Positions 1 to 10,876 of a stretch of 38,759 nucleotides of DNA are shown piece after piece. This DNA comes from Haloechinothrix alba. GTDB lineage: Bacteria; Actinomycetota; Actinomycetes; Mycobacteriales; Pseudonocardiaceae. The notes under the pieces are model-generated. The model did not search any database and was not told the DNA's origin. It saw only the letters and a program-made list of their open reading frames with translations. A program made the translations under genes and the position numbers. Numbering within the stretch: the first letter of the stretch is position 1; each line of letters starts with the position of its first letter. The stretch is taken from NCBI RefSeq assembly GCF_900188115.1, contig NZ_FZNW01000026.1:1-38759 (forward strand). The letters are read 5' to 3'.

Positions 1-192
1 ACGCCACCCGGCCACTCTACGACCCCATTTAGTGCGCAAATCAGCCCAGCAACCGAAACAAACCAGCAGGTCAACAGGTCGCACTCGTCAAGACCTGCCG
101 AACGTGGCAAAAGTCAGGACAGCACCGAGACCGGCCGCGCGCACGCCGAGGAGCTGCTCAACGCCGCCGAGGCCGACAAGGAACACCGCTGA
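1..192 (+). CDS. recN: RecN DNA repair ATPase, C-terminal tail (partial)
   Basis: The frame is open from base 1 and stops at TGA 190-192. The last residues (TETGRAHAEELLNAAEADK) resemble the extreme C-terminus of actinobacterial RecN, the SMC-like double-strand-break repair protein. RecN lies directly upstream of the steA and mctB orthologues in mycobacteria (Rv1696, Rv1697, Rv1698), which supports the call. The first roughly 40 residues visible do not look like the usual RecN segment before this tail and are polar and lower in G+C, so they may be a variable insert or a damaged stretch. Most of the gene lies outside the window. Confidence 0.5.
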   Translation, partial: TPPGHSTTPFSAQISPATETNQQVNRSHSSRPAERGKSQDSTETGRAHAEELLNAAEADKEHR

Positions 193-300
193 CGACCGGG
201 GTGCCGTTACCACGCACCCCGGCACGCGGCAAGAAGAAACCGGGAGACTCGACGGCGTGGCGTAGCCAGGTTGCTCCGGACGTTTGCCAGTATGCGGGTC

Positions 301-1485
301 ATGAAGCTTAGCGGAGTGCTCTCCAGGAATACCGAGACGCTTCCCGGGGTGACGGGTGTGGCACGGGTGAACCGGCGCACCAGGGAGCTCTTCCGCCGGG
401 TCGGCCGGGGCGACATCGTCGTGCTGGACCACGTCGACCTGGACAGGGCGACGGCGAACTCGCTGGTCAAGGCCGAGGTCGGTGGTGTGGTGAACGCGTC
501 ACCGTCCATTTCGGGCCGGTTCCCCAACCTGGGGCCCGAGATCCTGGTCGGGGCCGGCATTCCGCTGGTCGACGGGGCCGGTTCCGAGGTGCTGCACAGC
601 ATCAAGGACGGTAGCAAGGTCCGGCTGCACGAAGGAGTGCTTTACAGCGGCGAACGGGAGATCGCCAGGGGCACCGTGCAGACACCGGAAAGCGTCGCCG
701 ATCAGATGATCGAGGCGAAAGCGGGGATGACCTCGCAGCTGGAGGCGTTCTCGGCGAACACGATGGAGTTCCTCCGCCGGGAGCGCACGCTGATCCTCGA
801 CGGTGTGGGGGTTCCCGATCTCCGTGTCGCCATTCGGGACCGGCATGTTGTCGTCGTGGCCGCGGGGACCGGGCATCTGCGCGACCTCAAACGGCTCAAG
901 AAGTACATCGGGGAGCACCGCCCTGTACTGGTCGGCGTGGACATGGGAGCGGACACGCTGCGCGAGCTGGGCTACACCCCGGACGTCATCGTGGGTGATC
1001 CCACCGGGATCACCTCGGATACGCTCAAGGGCGCAGGCGAGGTCGTGGTTCCCGCCCAGCCGGACGGCTACGCGCCAGGGGTGGAGCGGATTCAGGACCT
1101 GGGCATCGGCGCGGTCACGTTCCCCTCGTCGGCCAACCCCGAGGACCTCGCGTTGCTGCTCGCCGACTCGCACGGTGCGGGCCTCGTGGTGACCGTAGGC
1201 TTCCAGGCGACCCTGCAGGAGTTCCTCGACCAGGGACGGTCGGGGTCGAACCCGTCGACGTTCCTCACCCGGCTCAAGGTCGGCACCAAGCTCGTCGACG
1301 CCAAGGCCGTGGCGACACTGCATCACAGCAGGGTCTCGCTGGCGGCGGTGCTGCTGCTCGTGGCGGCCGCGTTGATCGCGGTGATCACCGCGCTGGCCGT
1401 CTCCGATGTCGGTGGGGTCTATGTGGACTGGGCATGGAACCAGTGGCAAGGGCTCCTCGAGTGGGGTAGGGGGTGGTTCCAGTGA
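301..1485 (+). CDS. steA: SteA-like putative cytokinetic ring protein
   Basis: This 394-residue protein matches the actinobacterial SteA family (orthologue of M. tuberculosis Rv1697), which in Corynebacterium acts with SteB in septal cell-wall splitting. Recognisable blocks are the N-terminal LPGVTGVARVNRRT, then VNASPSISGRFPNLGPE, the ERTLILDGVGVPDL stretch, and the C-terminal GFQATLQEFLDQGRSGSNP. It has a thiamine-pyrophosphokinase-like fold by family knowledge. One transmembrane helix lies near the end (about residues 351-373). I chose ATG 301 because the protein then begins MKLSGVLSRN, as in the family; ATG 292 is possible. It overlaps mctB by 4 bases, so the two are translationally coupled. 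Confidence 0.85.
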   Translation: MKLSGVLSRNTETLPGVTGVARVNRRTRELFRRVGRGDIVVLDHVDLDRATANSLVKAEVGGVVNASPSISGRFPNLGPEILVGAGIPLVDGAGSEVLHSIKDGSKVRLHEGVLYSGEREIARGTVQTPESVADQMIEAKAGMTSQLEAFSANTMEFLRRERTLILDGVGVPDLRVAIRDRHVVVVAAGTGHLRDLKRLKKYIGEHRPVLVGVDMGADTLRELGYTPDVIVGDPTGITSDTLKGAGEVVVPAQPDGYAPGVERIQDLGIGAVTFPSSANPEDLALLLADSHGAGLVVTVGFQATLQEFLDQGRSGSNPSTFLTRLKVGTKLVDAKAVATLHHSRVSLAAVLLLVAAALIAVITALAVSDVGGVYVDWAWNQWQGLLEWGRGWFQ

Positions 1486-2429
1486 TCACCTTGCGCTACC
1501 ACATCGTGTCCATCGCGGCGGCCTTCCTTGCCCTGGCCGTCGGGGTCGTGCTCGGTTCGACGACGTTGAGCGGCACGCTGCTGTCCGGGCTCGCCGACGA
1601 CAACAGCGAGCTGGCCTCCCGGGTCTCGGAGCTGGAGACCGAACGCAACGCGTTGCAGGCACGACTGGCCGATGCGGACGGGTTCGCCAGCTCGGTCGGG
1701 CCGCGGGTCGTCTCGGACCGCCTCGACGAGCGTTCCGTGGTGCTGTTCACGACCGAGGAGGCCGACCCGACGGATCGGGACGCCATCGCCGACCTCATCG
1801 AGGACTCGGGGGCGCGCGTGACGGGCGAGGTGCGGCTGAGCGACGCGTTCGCCGACCCGGCCAAGTCGGACCGGCTCGTCGACATCGTGACCAGGCTGCA
1901 GCCCTCTGGCACGGAGCTGCCCACCTCGGGCGGCCCCGGCAGGCTGGCCGGTTCCTTGCTGGGGCAGACGCTGCTGCTGGACGCCGAGTCCGCTGACGAG
2001 CAGGCGAGCTCCGACGAGCAGGCGGCCGTGTTGCGGGGGCTCGCCGAGGGCGGGTTCGTCGAGGCGGACGAGGACGTCGAGCCCGCGCAGCTGGCCGTCG
2101 TGCTCACCGGAGGCGAGTCCGAAGGCGACGGTGCGGGAGACCGCGCGGCCACCGTCGCGCGGTTCGCCGTGGGGATGGACAAGTCCGGTGCAGGCACGGT
2201 ACTCGCGGGCGCCGCGGGGTCGGCGAGTGGTAACGGCCCGGTCGGGGTCGTCCGCGCGGACAGCTCGGCCTCCGGCGTGCTGTCAACGGTGGACAACGCG
2301 CATACCGCGGCCGGCCGTGTGACGACTGTGCTGGCGCTACGCGAGCAACTCGAGGGGGAGGCCGGCCAGTACGGGATCGCGGGCAACGCCGGTGCACCCG
2401 CACCCGGTGCCGGATCCTCCGGGTCCTGA
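1482..2429 (+). CDS. mctB: MctB-like copper transport / envelope protein (PF11382)
   Basis: A 315-residue protein similar along its length to M. tuberculosis Rv1698 (MctB), an envelope protein linked there to lowering intracellular copper. It has one N-terminal hydrophobic helix (about residues 5-27, SIAAAFLALAVGVVLGS), then a coiled coil (about 35-65), then conserved blocks such as TTVARFAVGMDKSGAGTVLAG and STVDNAHTAAGRVTTVLAL. GTG 1482 gives VITLRYHIVS, the family start; it overlaps the steA stop. The C-terminal tail is Gly/Ala/Pro-rich. The stop lies 15 bases from the stop of the convergent aroA, with no obvious terminator between. Copper transport itself is inferred from the mycobacterial work. 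Confidence 0.8.
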   Translation: MITLRYHIVSIAAAFLALAVGVVLGSTTLSGTLLSGLADDNSELASRVSELETERNALQARLADADGFASSVGPRVVSDRLDERSVVLFTTEEADPTDRDAIADLIEDSGARVTGEVRLSDAFADPAKSDRLVDIVTRLQPSGTELPTSGGPGRLAGSLLGQTLLLDAESADEQASSDEQAAVLRGLAEGGFVEADEDVEPAQLAVVLTGGESEGDGAGDRAATVARFAVGMDKSGAGTVLAGAAGSASGNGPVGVVRADSSASGVLSTVDNAHTAAGRVTTVLALREQLEGEAGQYGIAGNAGAPAPGAGSSGS

Positions 2430-2444
2430 GGGCGCGAGAGACCC

Positions 2445-3755
2445 CTACGCGCCGAGCATTCCGGACCACGCCTCGACGAAACCGGGGAACGTCTTGCCGA
2501 CGGTTGCCGGGTTCTCGACGGCGACTCCGGGGACCCGCAGGCCGATGAGTGCGGCGGCCATCACCAGGCGGTGATCGTCGTAGGTGTGGAATGTCCCGGA
2601 GCGCATCGGGGACGGGACGATGCGGAGCCCGTCCCCGGTCTCGGTGACGCGTCCACCCAGCCTGCTCAGCTCGGTGGCCAGGGCCGCCAACCTGTCCGTC
2701 TCGTGCCCGCGCAGGTGCGCGACACCGCGGATGGTCGAGGGTTCCGTCGCGAAGCACAGCATCGCCGCGACGACGGGCGTGAGCTCGCTGACATCGTGCA
2801 GGTCGAGCTCGGCTCCGGGGAGCACTCCGGAGCCGGTCGCCGTGACACCGCGCTCGTCGGTGGTCACCGACACACCCAGCTCGGTGAGCAGGCTACGCAC
2901 CCAGTCGCCCGGCTGCGTGGTGCTGGCAGGCCAGTCCAGCACGCGCACCGAGCCGCCGGTGAGGGCGGCAGCCATGAGGAACGGTGCGGCGCTGGACAGG
3001 TCCGGCTCGACCGTGTAGTCCGGACAACCCAGCGTGGCGGGCGGTACGTGGAACTCGGTGCCGTCCCGCAGGGGCGCGGCACCGAAGGTGCGTAGGAGGT
3101 CGAGTGTCATCGCGATGTGTGGCCCGCTCGGCGGGGCCGACCCGACCAACCGTGCGGTGATGCCTTCCCTGAACGCCGGGCCGGCAAGCAGGAGCGCGGA
3201 CAGGAACTGGCTCGATGCCGAGGCGTCCACGTCGACGACCCCGCCACGCACGCCTCCTGTGCCCCGCACGGTGAACGGCGGCGCCGGGTCGCCCCCGTCG
3301 TCGATGTCGACGCCGAGGTCGCGCAGCGCGCGAAGCACACCTGCCATCGGACGCCTGCGCAGGGCGGGATCGCCGTCGAACCGGACCGTTGCCGGGCCGA
3401 GCGCGGCGAGCGGGGGTGTGAACCGCGCCACCGTCCCGGAGTTGCCGAGCGCGATCTCGGCGGGGTCGGGGCACCGCCGAGACTCGAGGGGGTGGATGCG
3501 CACGGCCGTGTCGGTGTGCTCGCTGCGCGCGCCGAGCACGCCGAGCGCGTCGATCATGAGGCGCGCGTCCCTCGAGTCCAGCGGGTGCCGGACCAGGGTC
3601 GCTGTGGAGGCCAGCGCGGCGAGTACGTAGGCACGGTTGGTGATGGACTTCGACCCCGGCACCCGGACCGTGGCGTCGACGGGCCGTGCGGGAGTGGGCA
3701 CGACCCAGTCGGCTCCGGGAGCCGGGGAGTGGGATCCGACCGTCGAGTTGCTCAC
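2445..3755 (-). CDS. aroA: 3-phosphoshikimate 1-carboxyvinyltransferase (EPSP synthase)
   Basis: A 436-residue AroA, the sixth shikimate-pathway enzyme, which joins shikimate-3-phosphate and phosphoenolpyruvate. Seen motifs: VPGSKSITNRAYVLAALA near the N-terminus (substrate Lys, Ser, Arg), LGNSGTVARF, RRRPM, DASASSQFLSALLL, AHLRGHETDRL and DDHRLVMAAAL near the C-terminus. It resembles the mycobacterial enzyme. GTG 3755 is the likely start because it gives normal length; the frame stays open upstream but encodes Arg/Pro-rich, unconserved sequence. It sits on the opposite strand between mctB and pyrG, unlike the mycobacterial position beside rsgA. Confidence 0.88.
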   Translation of the reverse strand: MSNSTVGSHSPAPGADWVVPTPARPVDATVRVPGSKSITNRAYVLAALASTATLVRHPLDSRDARLMIDALGVLGARSEHTDTAVRIHPLESRRCPDPAEIALGNSGTVARFTPPLAALGPATVRFDGDPALRRRPMAGVLRALRDLGVDIDDGGDPAPPFTVRGTGGVRGGVVDVDASASSQFLSALLLAGPAFREGITARLVGSAPPSGPHIAMTLDLLRTFGAAPLRDGTEFHVPPATLGCPDYTVEPDLSSAAPFLMAAALTGGSVRVLDWPASTTQPGDWVRSLLTELGVSVTTDERGVTATGSGVLPGAELDLHDVSELTPVVAAMLCFATEPSTIRGVAHLRGHETDRLAALATELSRLGGRVTETGDGLRIVPSPMRSGTFHTYDDHRLVMAAALIGLRVPGVAVENPATVGKTFPGFVEAWSGMLGA

Positions 3756-6468
<2,713 letters not shown>

Positions 6469-6504
6469 GCGACACGGGCCCGCCGGTGGCCTAGGCTGAA
6501 GGCT
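6469..6504 (+). promoter_or_regulatory. xerD leaderless promoter
   Basis: A GCGACA hexamer at 6469-6474 (4 of 6 matches to TTGACA) is followed after 17 bases by TAGGCT at 6492-6497. The xerD GTG begins 7 bases later, so transcription probably starts at the start codon. There is no Shine-Dalgarno sequence. Confidence 0.5.
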
Positions 6505-7515
6505 GTGGCACGCAGGCAGCTCGGGCACGTCATCGACGTGTACCTGAACCACCTCGCCGTCGAACGGGGGACCGCGCGCAACACGCTGGATAGTTACGCT
6601 CGTGACCTGCGGCGGTACCGTGCCTTCCTGGAAGCTCGGCAGCGAACCGATGTCGCCGACGTCTCCGACGGTGATGTGCGCGAGTTCGTCCTGGCGATGC
6701 GCGAGGGCACGGCCGAGCATCCGGCCCTGGCGGAGTCGTCTGTGGCGCGCACGCTCGTGGCAGTGCGGGGGCTGCACCGCTTCGCCGTCCGCGAGGGCCT
6801 CGTGGAACACGATGTGGCCAGGGACGTGCGGCCCCCGCGTAACGCGAGACGTCTTCCCAAGGCCCTGCCGGTCTCCGATGTGCTGCGCCTGCTGGACATG
6901 CCCCCCATCGAGGGAGATCGGGCGCTGCGGGACCGCGCGTTGCTGGAGCTGCTGTACTCGACGGGCGCGCGCATCTCCGAGGCCATCGGGCTCGACCTCG
7001 ACGACATCGACGACCAGCAGCGCACCATCGTGCTGGACGGCAAGGGCGGCAAGCAACGGATCGTACCGATCGGCAGGCCGGCACTCGACGCGCTGGAGGC
7101 CTATCTCGTGCGTGCCCGGCCCGCACTGGCGACCCGTGGCAGGGGCACGTCGGCGGTGTTCCTCAATGCCCGCGGCGGGCGCCTGTCCAGGCAGGGAGCG
7201 TGGCAGGTGCTCAAGGTGAACGCGGAACGCGCCGGGTTGTCCGGGGCGGTGTCACCGCACACGCTCCGGCACTCCTTCGCCACCCACCTGCTCGAAGGGG
7301 GTGCGGACGTGCGTGTGGTGCAGGAACTGCTCGGTCACTCGTCCGTGGCGACGACCCAGGTCTATACCCTGGTGACGGTGAACACACTTCGTGAGGTGTA
7401 CGCGACCGCGCATCCGCGGGCCCGCGAGGCCCGTTCACAAGCCCCTGGACGGGAGTCGCCGACGGGCGGCCCGCGACCGCCGGCTGACGGTGACGGGCCG
7501 CACCGGGGACCGTGA
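6505..7515 (+). CDS. xerD: XerD tyrosine site-specific recombinase
   Basis: A 336-residue tyrosine recombinase that, with XerC, resolves chromosome dimers at dif. The N-terminal SAM-like domain (about 1-100) binds the core site. The catalytic domain shows [12 protein letters not shown] (first Arg), the KGGKQR loop, [15 protein letters not shown] (His-x-x-Arg), [15 protein letters not shown] (His and the nucleophilic Tyr). It matches Rv1701 in sequence and position. The last roughly 30 residues form a Pro/Gly/Arg-rich tail beyond the usual XerD end. It is not the integrase of the downstream element. Confidence 0.93.
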   Translation: MARRQLGHVIDVYLNHLAVERGTARNTLDSYARDLRRYRAFLEARQRTDVADVSDGDVREFVLAMREGTAEHPALAESSVARTLVAVRGLHRFAVREGLVEHDVARDVRPPRNARRLPKALPVSDVLRLLDMPPIEGDRALRDRALLELLYSTGARISEAIGLDLDDIDDQQRTIVLDGKGGKQRIVPIGRPALDALEAYLVRARPALATRGRGTSAVFLNARGGRLSRQGAWQVLKVNAERAGLSGAVSPHTLRHSFATHLLEGGADVRVVQELLGHSSVATTQVYTLVTVNTLREVYATAHPRAREARSQAPGRESPTGGPRPPADGDGPHRGP

Positions 7516-7601
7516 TCAAGATGACCGGGCCGACCGCCGATGACGGCACGGCACGGACGCCTGTGAGGTGGCATCATCTCGCGCCGGCTCGGCGAGCCCA
7601 A

Positions 7602-7656
7602 TTGCTGTCGGTCAACCTCCGCGCATAAGCTGCCGTCGAACACGCTGACCAAGGAG
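7602..7656 (+). promoter_or_regulatory. parA promoter and ribosome binding site
   Basis: TTGCTG at 7602-7607 and TAAGCT at 7626-7631 are spaced by 18 bases and make a plausible promoter. A strong Shine-Dalgarno AAGGAG lies at 7651-7656, 10 bases before ATG 7667, fixing the parA start. Confidence 0.45.
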
Positions 7657-7666
7657 CTATCCCGTC

Positions 7667-8590
7667 ATGTCGACTTCCCACTCGCAGCAGGTCTCACCTG
7701 CCACGGAGCCCGCGGGCGAGACGGCGGTTTCGCGGCAGGAGCAGGCCGCGGACAACGGCACGCCACTGGGTCCGACAGGGAGGCCGAAGCGGGATATCCC
7801 GCCACCTCCCGAGCTCGACAAGCACGGTCCGGCTCGGGTGCTGGCCATGTGCAACCAGAAGGGCGGCGTCGGCAAGACGACGTCGACGATCAATCTCGGG
7901 GCGGCGCTTGCCGAGTACGGACGGAAGGTGCTGCTTGTGGACTTCGATCCGCAAGGCGCGCTGTCCGTCGGGCTCGGGGTGCAGCCGCACGAGCTCGAGC
8001 AGACGGTCTACAACGCGATCATGGAACGCTCGCTGGACACCCGTGATCTGGTGCATTCCACGGTCATCGACGGGATGGACCTGCTGCCGAGCAACATCGA
8101 CCTGTCCGCGGCCGAGGTCCAGCTGGTCGCCGAGGTCGGGCGGGAGCACACCCTGATGCGGGTGGTGCGGCCGATGATCGCCGACTACGATTTCGTGCTC
8201 GTCGATTGCCAGCCCTCGCTGGGGCTGCTGACGGTGAACGCGCTGACCGCGTCGCACGGTGTGATCATTCCGTTGGAGTGCGAGTTCTTCAGTCTGCGTG
8301 GTGTGGCATTGTTGATGGACACCATCGAGAAGGTCAAGGAACGGTTGAACCCGGATCTGGACATCACGGGCATCCTTGCCACAATGTTCGATCCCCGCAC
8401 CTTGCATTCCAAGGAGGTTATGGCGCGCGTGGTGGAAGCGTTCGGTGAAACCGTGTTCGACACCGTTATCAATCGCACGGTGCGTTTCGCGGAGACGACG
8501 GTGGCAGGCGAGCCGATCACGAAGTGGTCGCCGAAGTCCAACGGTGCGCACGCGTACCGGCAGCTCGCTCGTGAGGTGATCCGTCGGTGA
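7667..8590 (+). CDS. parA: ParA-family ATPase
   Basis: A 307-residue ParA/Soj-type Walker ATPase, orthologous to Rv1708. A disordered N-terminal tail of about 55 residues precedes the deviant Walker A motif (KGGVGKTT, residues 65-72). Walker A' is LLVDFDPQGALSVGLG, and Walker B is YDFVLVDCQPSLGLL. Such ATPases position or segregate DNA by binding it non-specifically in the ATP state. It is distinct from the main parAB locus near oriC. Its stop overlaps the next gene by 4 bases (GTGA), implying a two-gene cassette, followed by scpA and scpB. Confidence 0.88.
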   Translation: MSTSHSQQVSPATEPAGETAVSRQEQAADNGTPLGPTGRPKRDIPPPPELDKHGPARVLAMCNQKGGVGKTTSTINLGAALAEYGRKVLLVDFDPQGALSVGLGVQPHELEQTVYNAIMERSLDTRDLVHSTVIDGMDLLPSNIDLSAAEVQLVAEVGREHTLMRVVRPMIADYDFVLVDCQPSLGLLTVNALTASHGVIIPLECEFFSLRGVALLMDTIEKVKERLNPDLDITGILATMFDPRTLHSKEVMARVVEAFGETVFDTVINRTVRFAETTVAGEPITKWSPKSNGAHAYRQLAREVIRR

Positions 8591-9090
8591 CGAAACGAGC
8601 ATCACTGCCGGGCGCCTCGGAGCTGTTCTTCCGCAGTACCTCCGCCCCGGCGGCCCAGCCTGAGCCGGGCACGGAGCAGTCGGCGCCCGAGATGGGTGAC
8701 GCCGCGTCCGCGTCGTCCGGCACTGGAGCCGCCTCCGGGACCGCGTCTGGGTCCGCCTCTGGGGCCCGGGACTCCGGCGAGTCCGGTTCCACCACGGGTG
8801 CCGGGGAGAACGGCAAGCGTGGCGCGGGGGTCTCCGCGGGCGGTGCGCGGCGCGGTTCCCCACGCACCAAGCACGACACCAAGATCACCGTTTACATCTC
8901 GCAGGACGAGCTGCTGGCGTTGGAGCACGCCCGGTTGGAGCTGCGCGGAAAGTACGACCTCGCGGTGGACCGCGGTAGGGTGGTACGTGAGGCGGTCGCT
9001 GTACTCCTGTCGGACTTCGAGGAGCGGGGCGATTCGTCTGTGCTTGTTCAACGGCTCAGTGCCGAGGACGAGTCCGAAGGTCAGTCCTGA
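8587..9090 (+). CDS. Putative ribbon-helix-helix-like partner of ParA
   Basis: A 167-residue protein with two parts. Residues about 15-90 are Ser/Gly/Ala/Thr-rich and probably disordered. The rest begins with a basic patch (RRGSPRTKHD) and continues KITVYISQDELLALEHARLEL then RGRVVREAVAVLLSDFEERG, which reads like a beta strand plus two helices as in ribbon-helix-helix DNA-binding proteins. The GTG start overlaps the parA stop. ParA proteins of plasmid type Ib use such partners as centromere-binding factors, so this may be the DNA-binding half of the cassette. The fold is my reading, not a proven match; it could be an unrelated small adaptor. Confidence 0.6.
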   Translation: MTKRASLPGASELFFRSTSAPAAQPEPGTEQSAPEMGDAASASSGTGAASGTASGSASGARDSGESGSTTGAGENGKRGAGVSAGGARRGSPRTKHDTKITVYISQDELLALEHARLELRGKYDLAVDRGRVVREAVAVLLSDFEERGDSSVLVQRLSAEDESEGQS

Positions 9091-9111
9091 TCGCGCTGAC
9101 ATGGTTGTGTC

Positions 9112-9963
9112 ATGGATGAGGTAGCCGAGGCCACCTCGGACGACGCGAACCCGGCTGAGACGAGCTCCACCCGGTTCCAGGTACGCCTGGACAACTTCGA
9201 GGGGCCTTTCGACCTACTGCTGCAGTTGATCTCGCAGCATCAGCTGGATCTGACCGAGGTCGCGCTGCATCGGGTGACGGACGACTTCATCGCCTACACC
9301 CGCGCGCTCGAAGCCGAGTCGAAGCTCGATGAGACGACCGAGTTCCTGGTCATCGCCGCGACGTTGCTGGATCTGAAGGCAGCTCGGTTGCTGCCGTCCG
9401 CGGAGGTGGAGAACGAGGACGACCTGGCCCTGCTCGAGGTGCGCGACCTGCTGTTCGCGCGCGTCCTGCAGTATCGGGCGTACAAGCAGGTCGCGGAGAT
9501 GTTCCGGGAGCTGGAGGCCGGGGCGTTGCGTCGCTACCCGCGCTCGGTGGCGATGGAGGAGCGCTATGTAGGGTTGTTACCCGAGGTGATGCTCGGCGTC
9601 GATCCGCAACGGTTCGCCGAGATCGCGGCGAGTGCGTTCCGTCCGAAGCCGCCACCGACGGTGTCGCTGGACCATCTCCATACCATCACGGTCTCGGTCC
9701 GCGAGCACGCGGCGACGCTGCGGATCCGGTTGGCGGAGGCGGGTTCGGCCAGTTTCGGTCAGCTCGTCTCCGACTGCCAGCACACCGTTGAGGTCGTCGC
9801 CCGGTTCCTCGCGCTGCTGGACCTGTATCGCGAGGCGAGCGTGGAGTTCACACAGGACTCCCCATTGGGTGAGCTGACCGTGCAATGGGCGGGCGGTTCG
9901 CTCGAGGAGGCTCAGGCCGCGGCCGAGTCGGATCGCTCGCGCCCGGACGACGAGTACGGCTGA
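9112..9963 (+). CDS. scpA: Segregation and condensation protein A
   Basis: A 283-residue ScpA, the kleisin subunit that bridges SMC heads in the bacterial condensin complex. The family signature FQVRLDNFEGPFDLLLQLISQHQ is at residues about 21-43, followed by helices TEFLVIAATLLDLKAARLLP. The C-terminal winged-helix part ends near LLDLYREASVEFTQDSPLGEL. It is the orthologue of Rv1709. One TTA leucine codon (9577-9579) is present, rare for this GC content. The stop lies inside the first copy of a 33-base repeat that continues into scpB. Confidence 0.95.
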   Translation: MDEVAEATSDDANPAETSSTRFQVRLDNFEGPFDLLLQLISQHQLDLTEVALHRVTDDFIAYTRALEAESKLDETTEFLVIAATLLDLKAARLLPSAEVENEDDLALLEVRDLLFARVLQYRAYKQVAEMFRELEAGALRRYPRSVAMEERYVGLLPEVMLGVDPQRFAEIAASAFRPKPPPTVSLDHLHTITVSVREHAATLRIRLAEAGSASFGQLVSDCQHTVEVVARFLALLDLYREASVEFTQDSPLGELTVQWAGGSLEEAQAAAESDRSRPDDEYG

Positions 9964-10159
9964 TGACGGGGGAGCGGCGATGACTGGCTCTGCTGATGAC
10001 GGGGGAGCGGCGATGACTGGCCCAGCTGATGACGCGGAGACGACGATGGAGAGTACCTCGGAGTCGGACGGCACGCGCGCGGCGTGGGCCGGCTCCGCTG
10101 ATGACGTGGCAGGGGCGTGGGCTGGCTCCGCTGATGATGGGGGAGCGGCGATGACTGGC
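9959..10159 (+). repeat. Tandem and dispersed 30-base repeat at the scpA/scpB junction
   Basis: A 30-base unit beginning GCTGATGACGGGGGAGCGGC occurs at 9959-9988 and 9992-10021 (33-base period) and again at 10130-10159 with one mismatch. The first copy contains the scpA stop codon and the scpB start ATG 9980. In scpB the unit encodes SADDGGAAMTG, so expansion is in frame. Shorter GGCTCCGCTGATGA pieces lie between the copies. Confidence 0.85.
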
Positions 10160-10876
10160 CCAGCTGACAACGCCGATGCGGCGTCGGCAGGCTCCACCGA
10201 TGCCGAGGGCACTGACGCGTCGGTGCCCGGATCCGCTGCTGATGCAGGCGATGAGGAGTCCGGGGCGGAGCCGTCGCCGGAGAGCGGCGAGCCGGACCCC
10301 GCTGCGACGGCGGAGGAACGCTCGACGGTGGACGTCAGCTCCGACGAGGCACTCATCGCGGCATTGGAGGCCATGTTGCTTGTGGTGGACTCGCCGGTCA
10401 CCGAGGAGACGTTGGCCAACTCGGTCGATCAGCCGGTGGAGCGGGTCACCGAGATGCTTCGCACCATGGCCGAGGATCTGCGGGACCGCAGCAGCGGCAT
10501 CGACCTGCGGCGGGTCGCGGAGGGGTGGCGGTTCTACACACGCGACCTGTACGCCCCGTTCGTCGAGCAGCTGCTGTTGGACGGGCAGCGGTCGAAGCTG
10601 ACCCGCGCGGCCTTGGAGACCCTGGCCGTGATCGCCTACCGGCAGCCGGTGTCGCGTGCGCGGGTCGCTGCCGTGCGGGGTGTCAACGTCGACGGGGTGA
10701 TCAGGTCGCTGCTGGCGAGGGGGCTGATCGAGGAGTCGGGTGCCGACGAGGAGACCGGTGGCACCCTGTATGTCACGACCGAGCTGTTCCTCGAGCGCCT
10801 CGGCCTGTCCTCCCTCGGCGAGCTTCCGCCGATCGCCCCGCTACTTCCCGAGGTGGACACGGTCGATGACTTCTGA
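9980..10876 (+). CDS. scpB: Segregation and condensation protein B with repetitive N-terminal extension
   Basis: A 298-residue reading of ScpB, the winged-helix regulator that dimerises on ScpA in the SMC complex. The conserved domain begins near residue 115 (SSDEALIAALEAMLLVVDSPVT) and includes LTRAALETLAVIAYRQPVSRARVAAVRGVNVDGV and the C-terminal LGLSSLGELPPIAPLLP. The first about 110 residues are an acidic, Ala/Ser/Gly/Asp-rich repeat tract built from the DNA repeat. Several in-frame ATGs (9980, 10013, 10046, 10151) could start translation, so the extension length is uncertain. The stop overlaps rluB by 11 bases. Confidence 0.9.
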   Translation: MTGSADDGGAAMTGPADDAETTMESTSESDGTRAAWAGSADDVAGAWAGSADDGGAAMTGPADNADAASAGSTDAEGTDASVPGSAADAGDEESGAEPSPESGEPDPAATAEERSTVDVSSDEALIAALEAMLLVVDSPVTEETLANSVDQPVERVTEMLRTMAEDLRDRSSGIDLRRVAEGWRFYTRDLYAPFVEQLLLDGQRSKLTRAALETLAVIAYRQPVSRARVAAVRGVNVDGVIRSLLARGLIEESGADEETGGTLYVTTELFLERLGLSSLGELPPIAPLLPEVDTVDDF

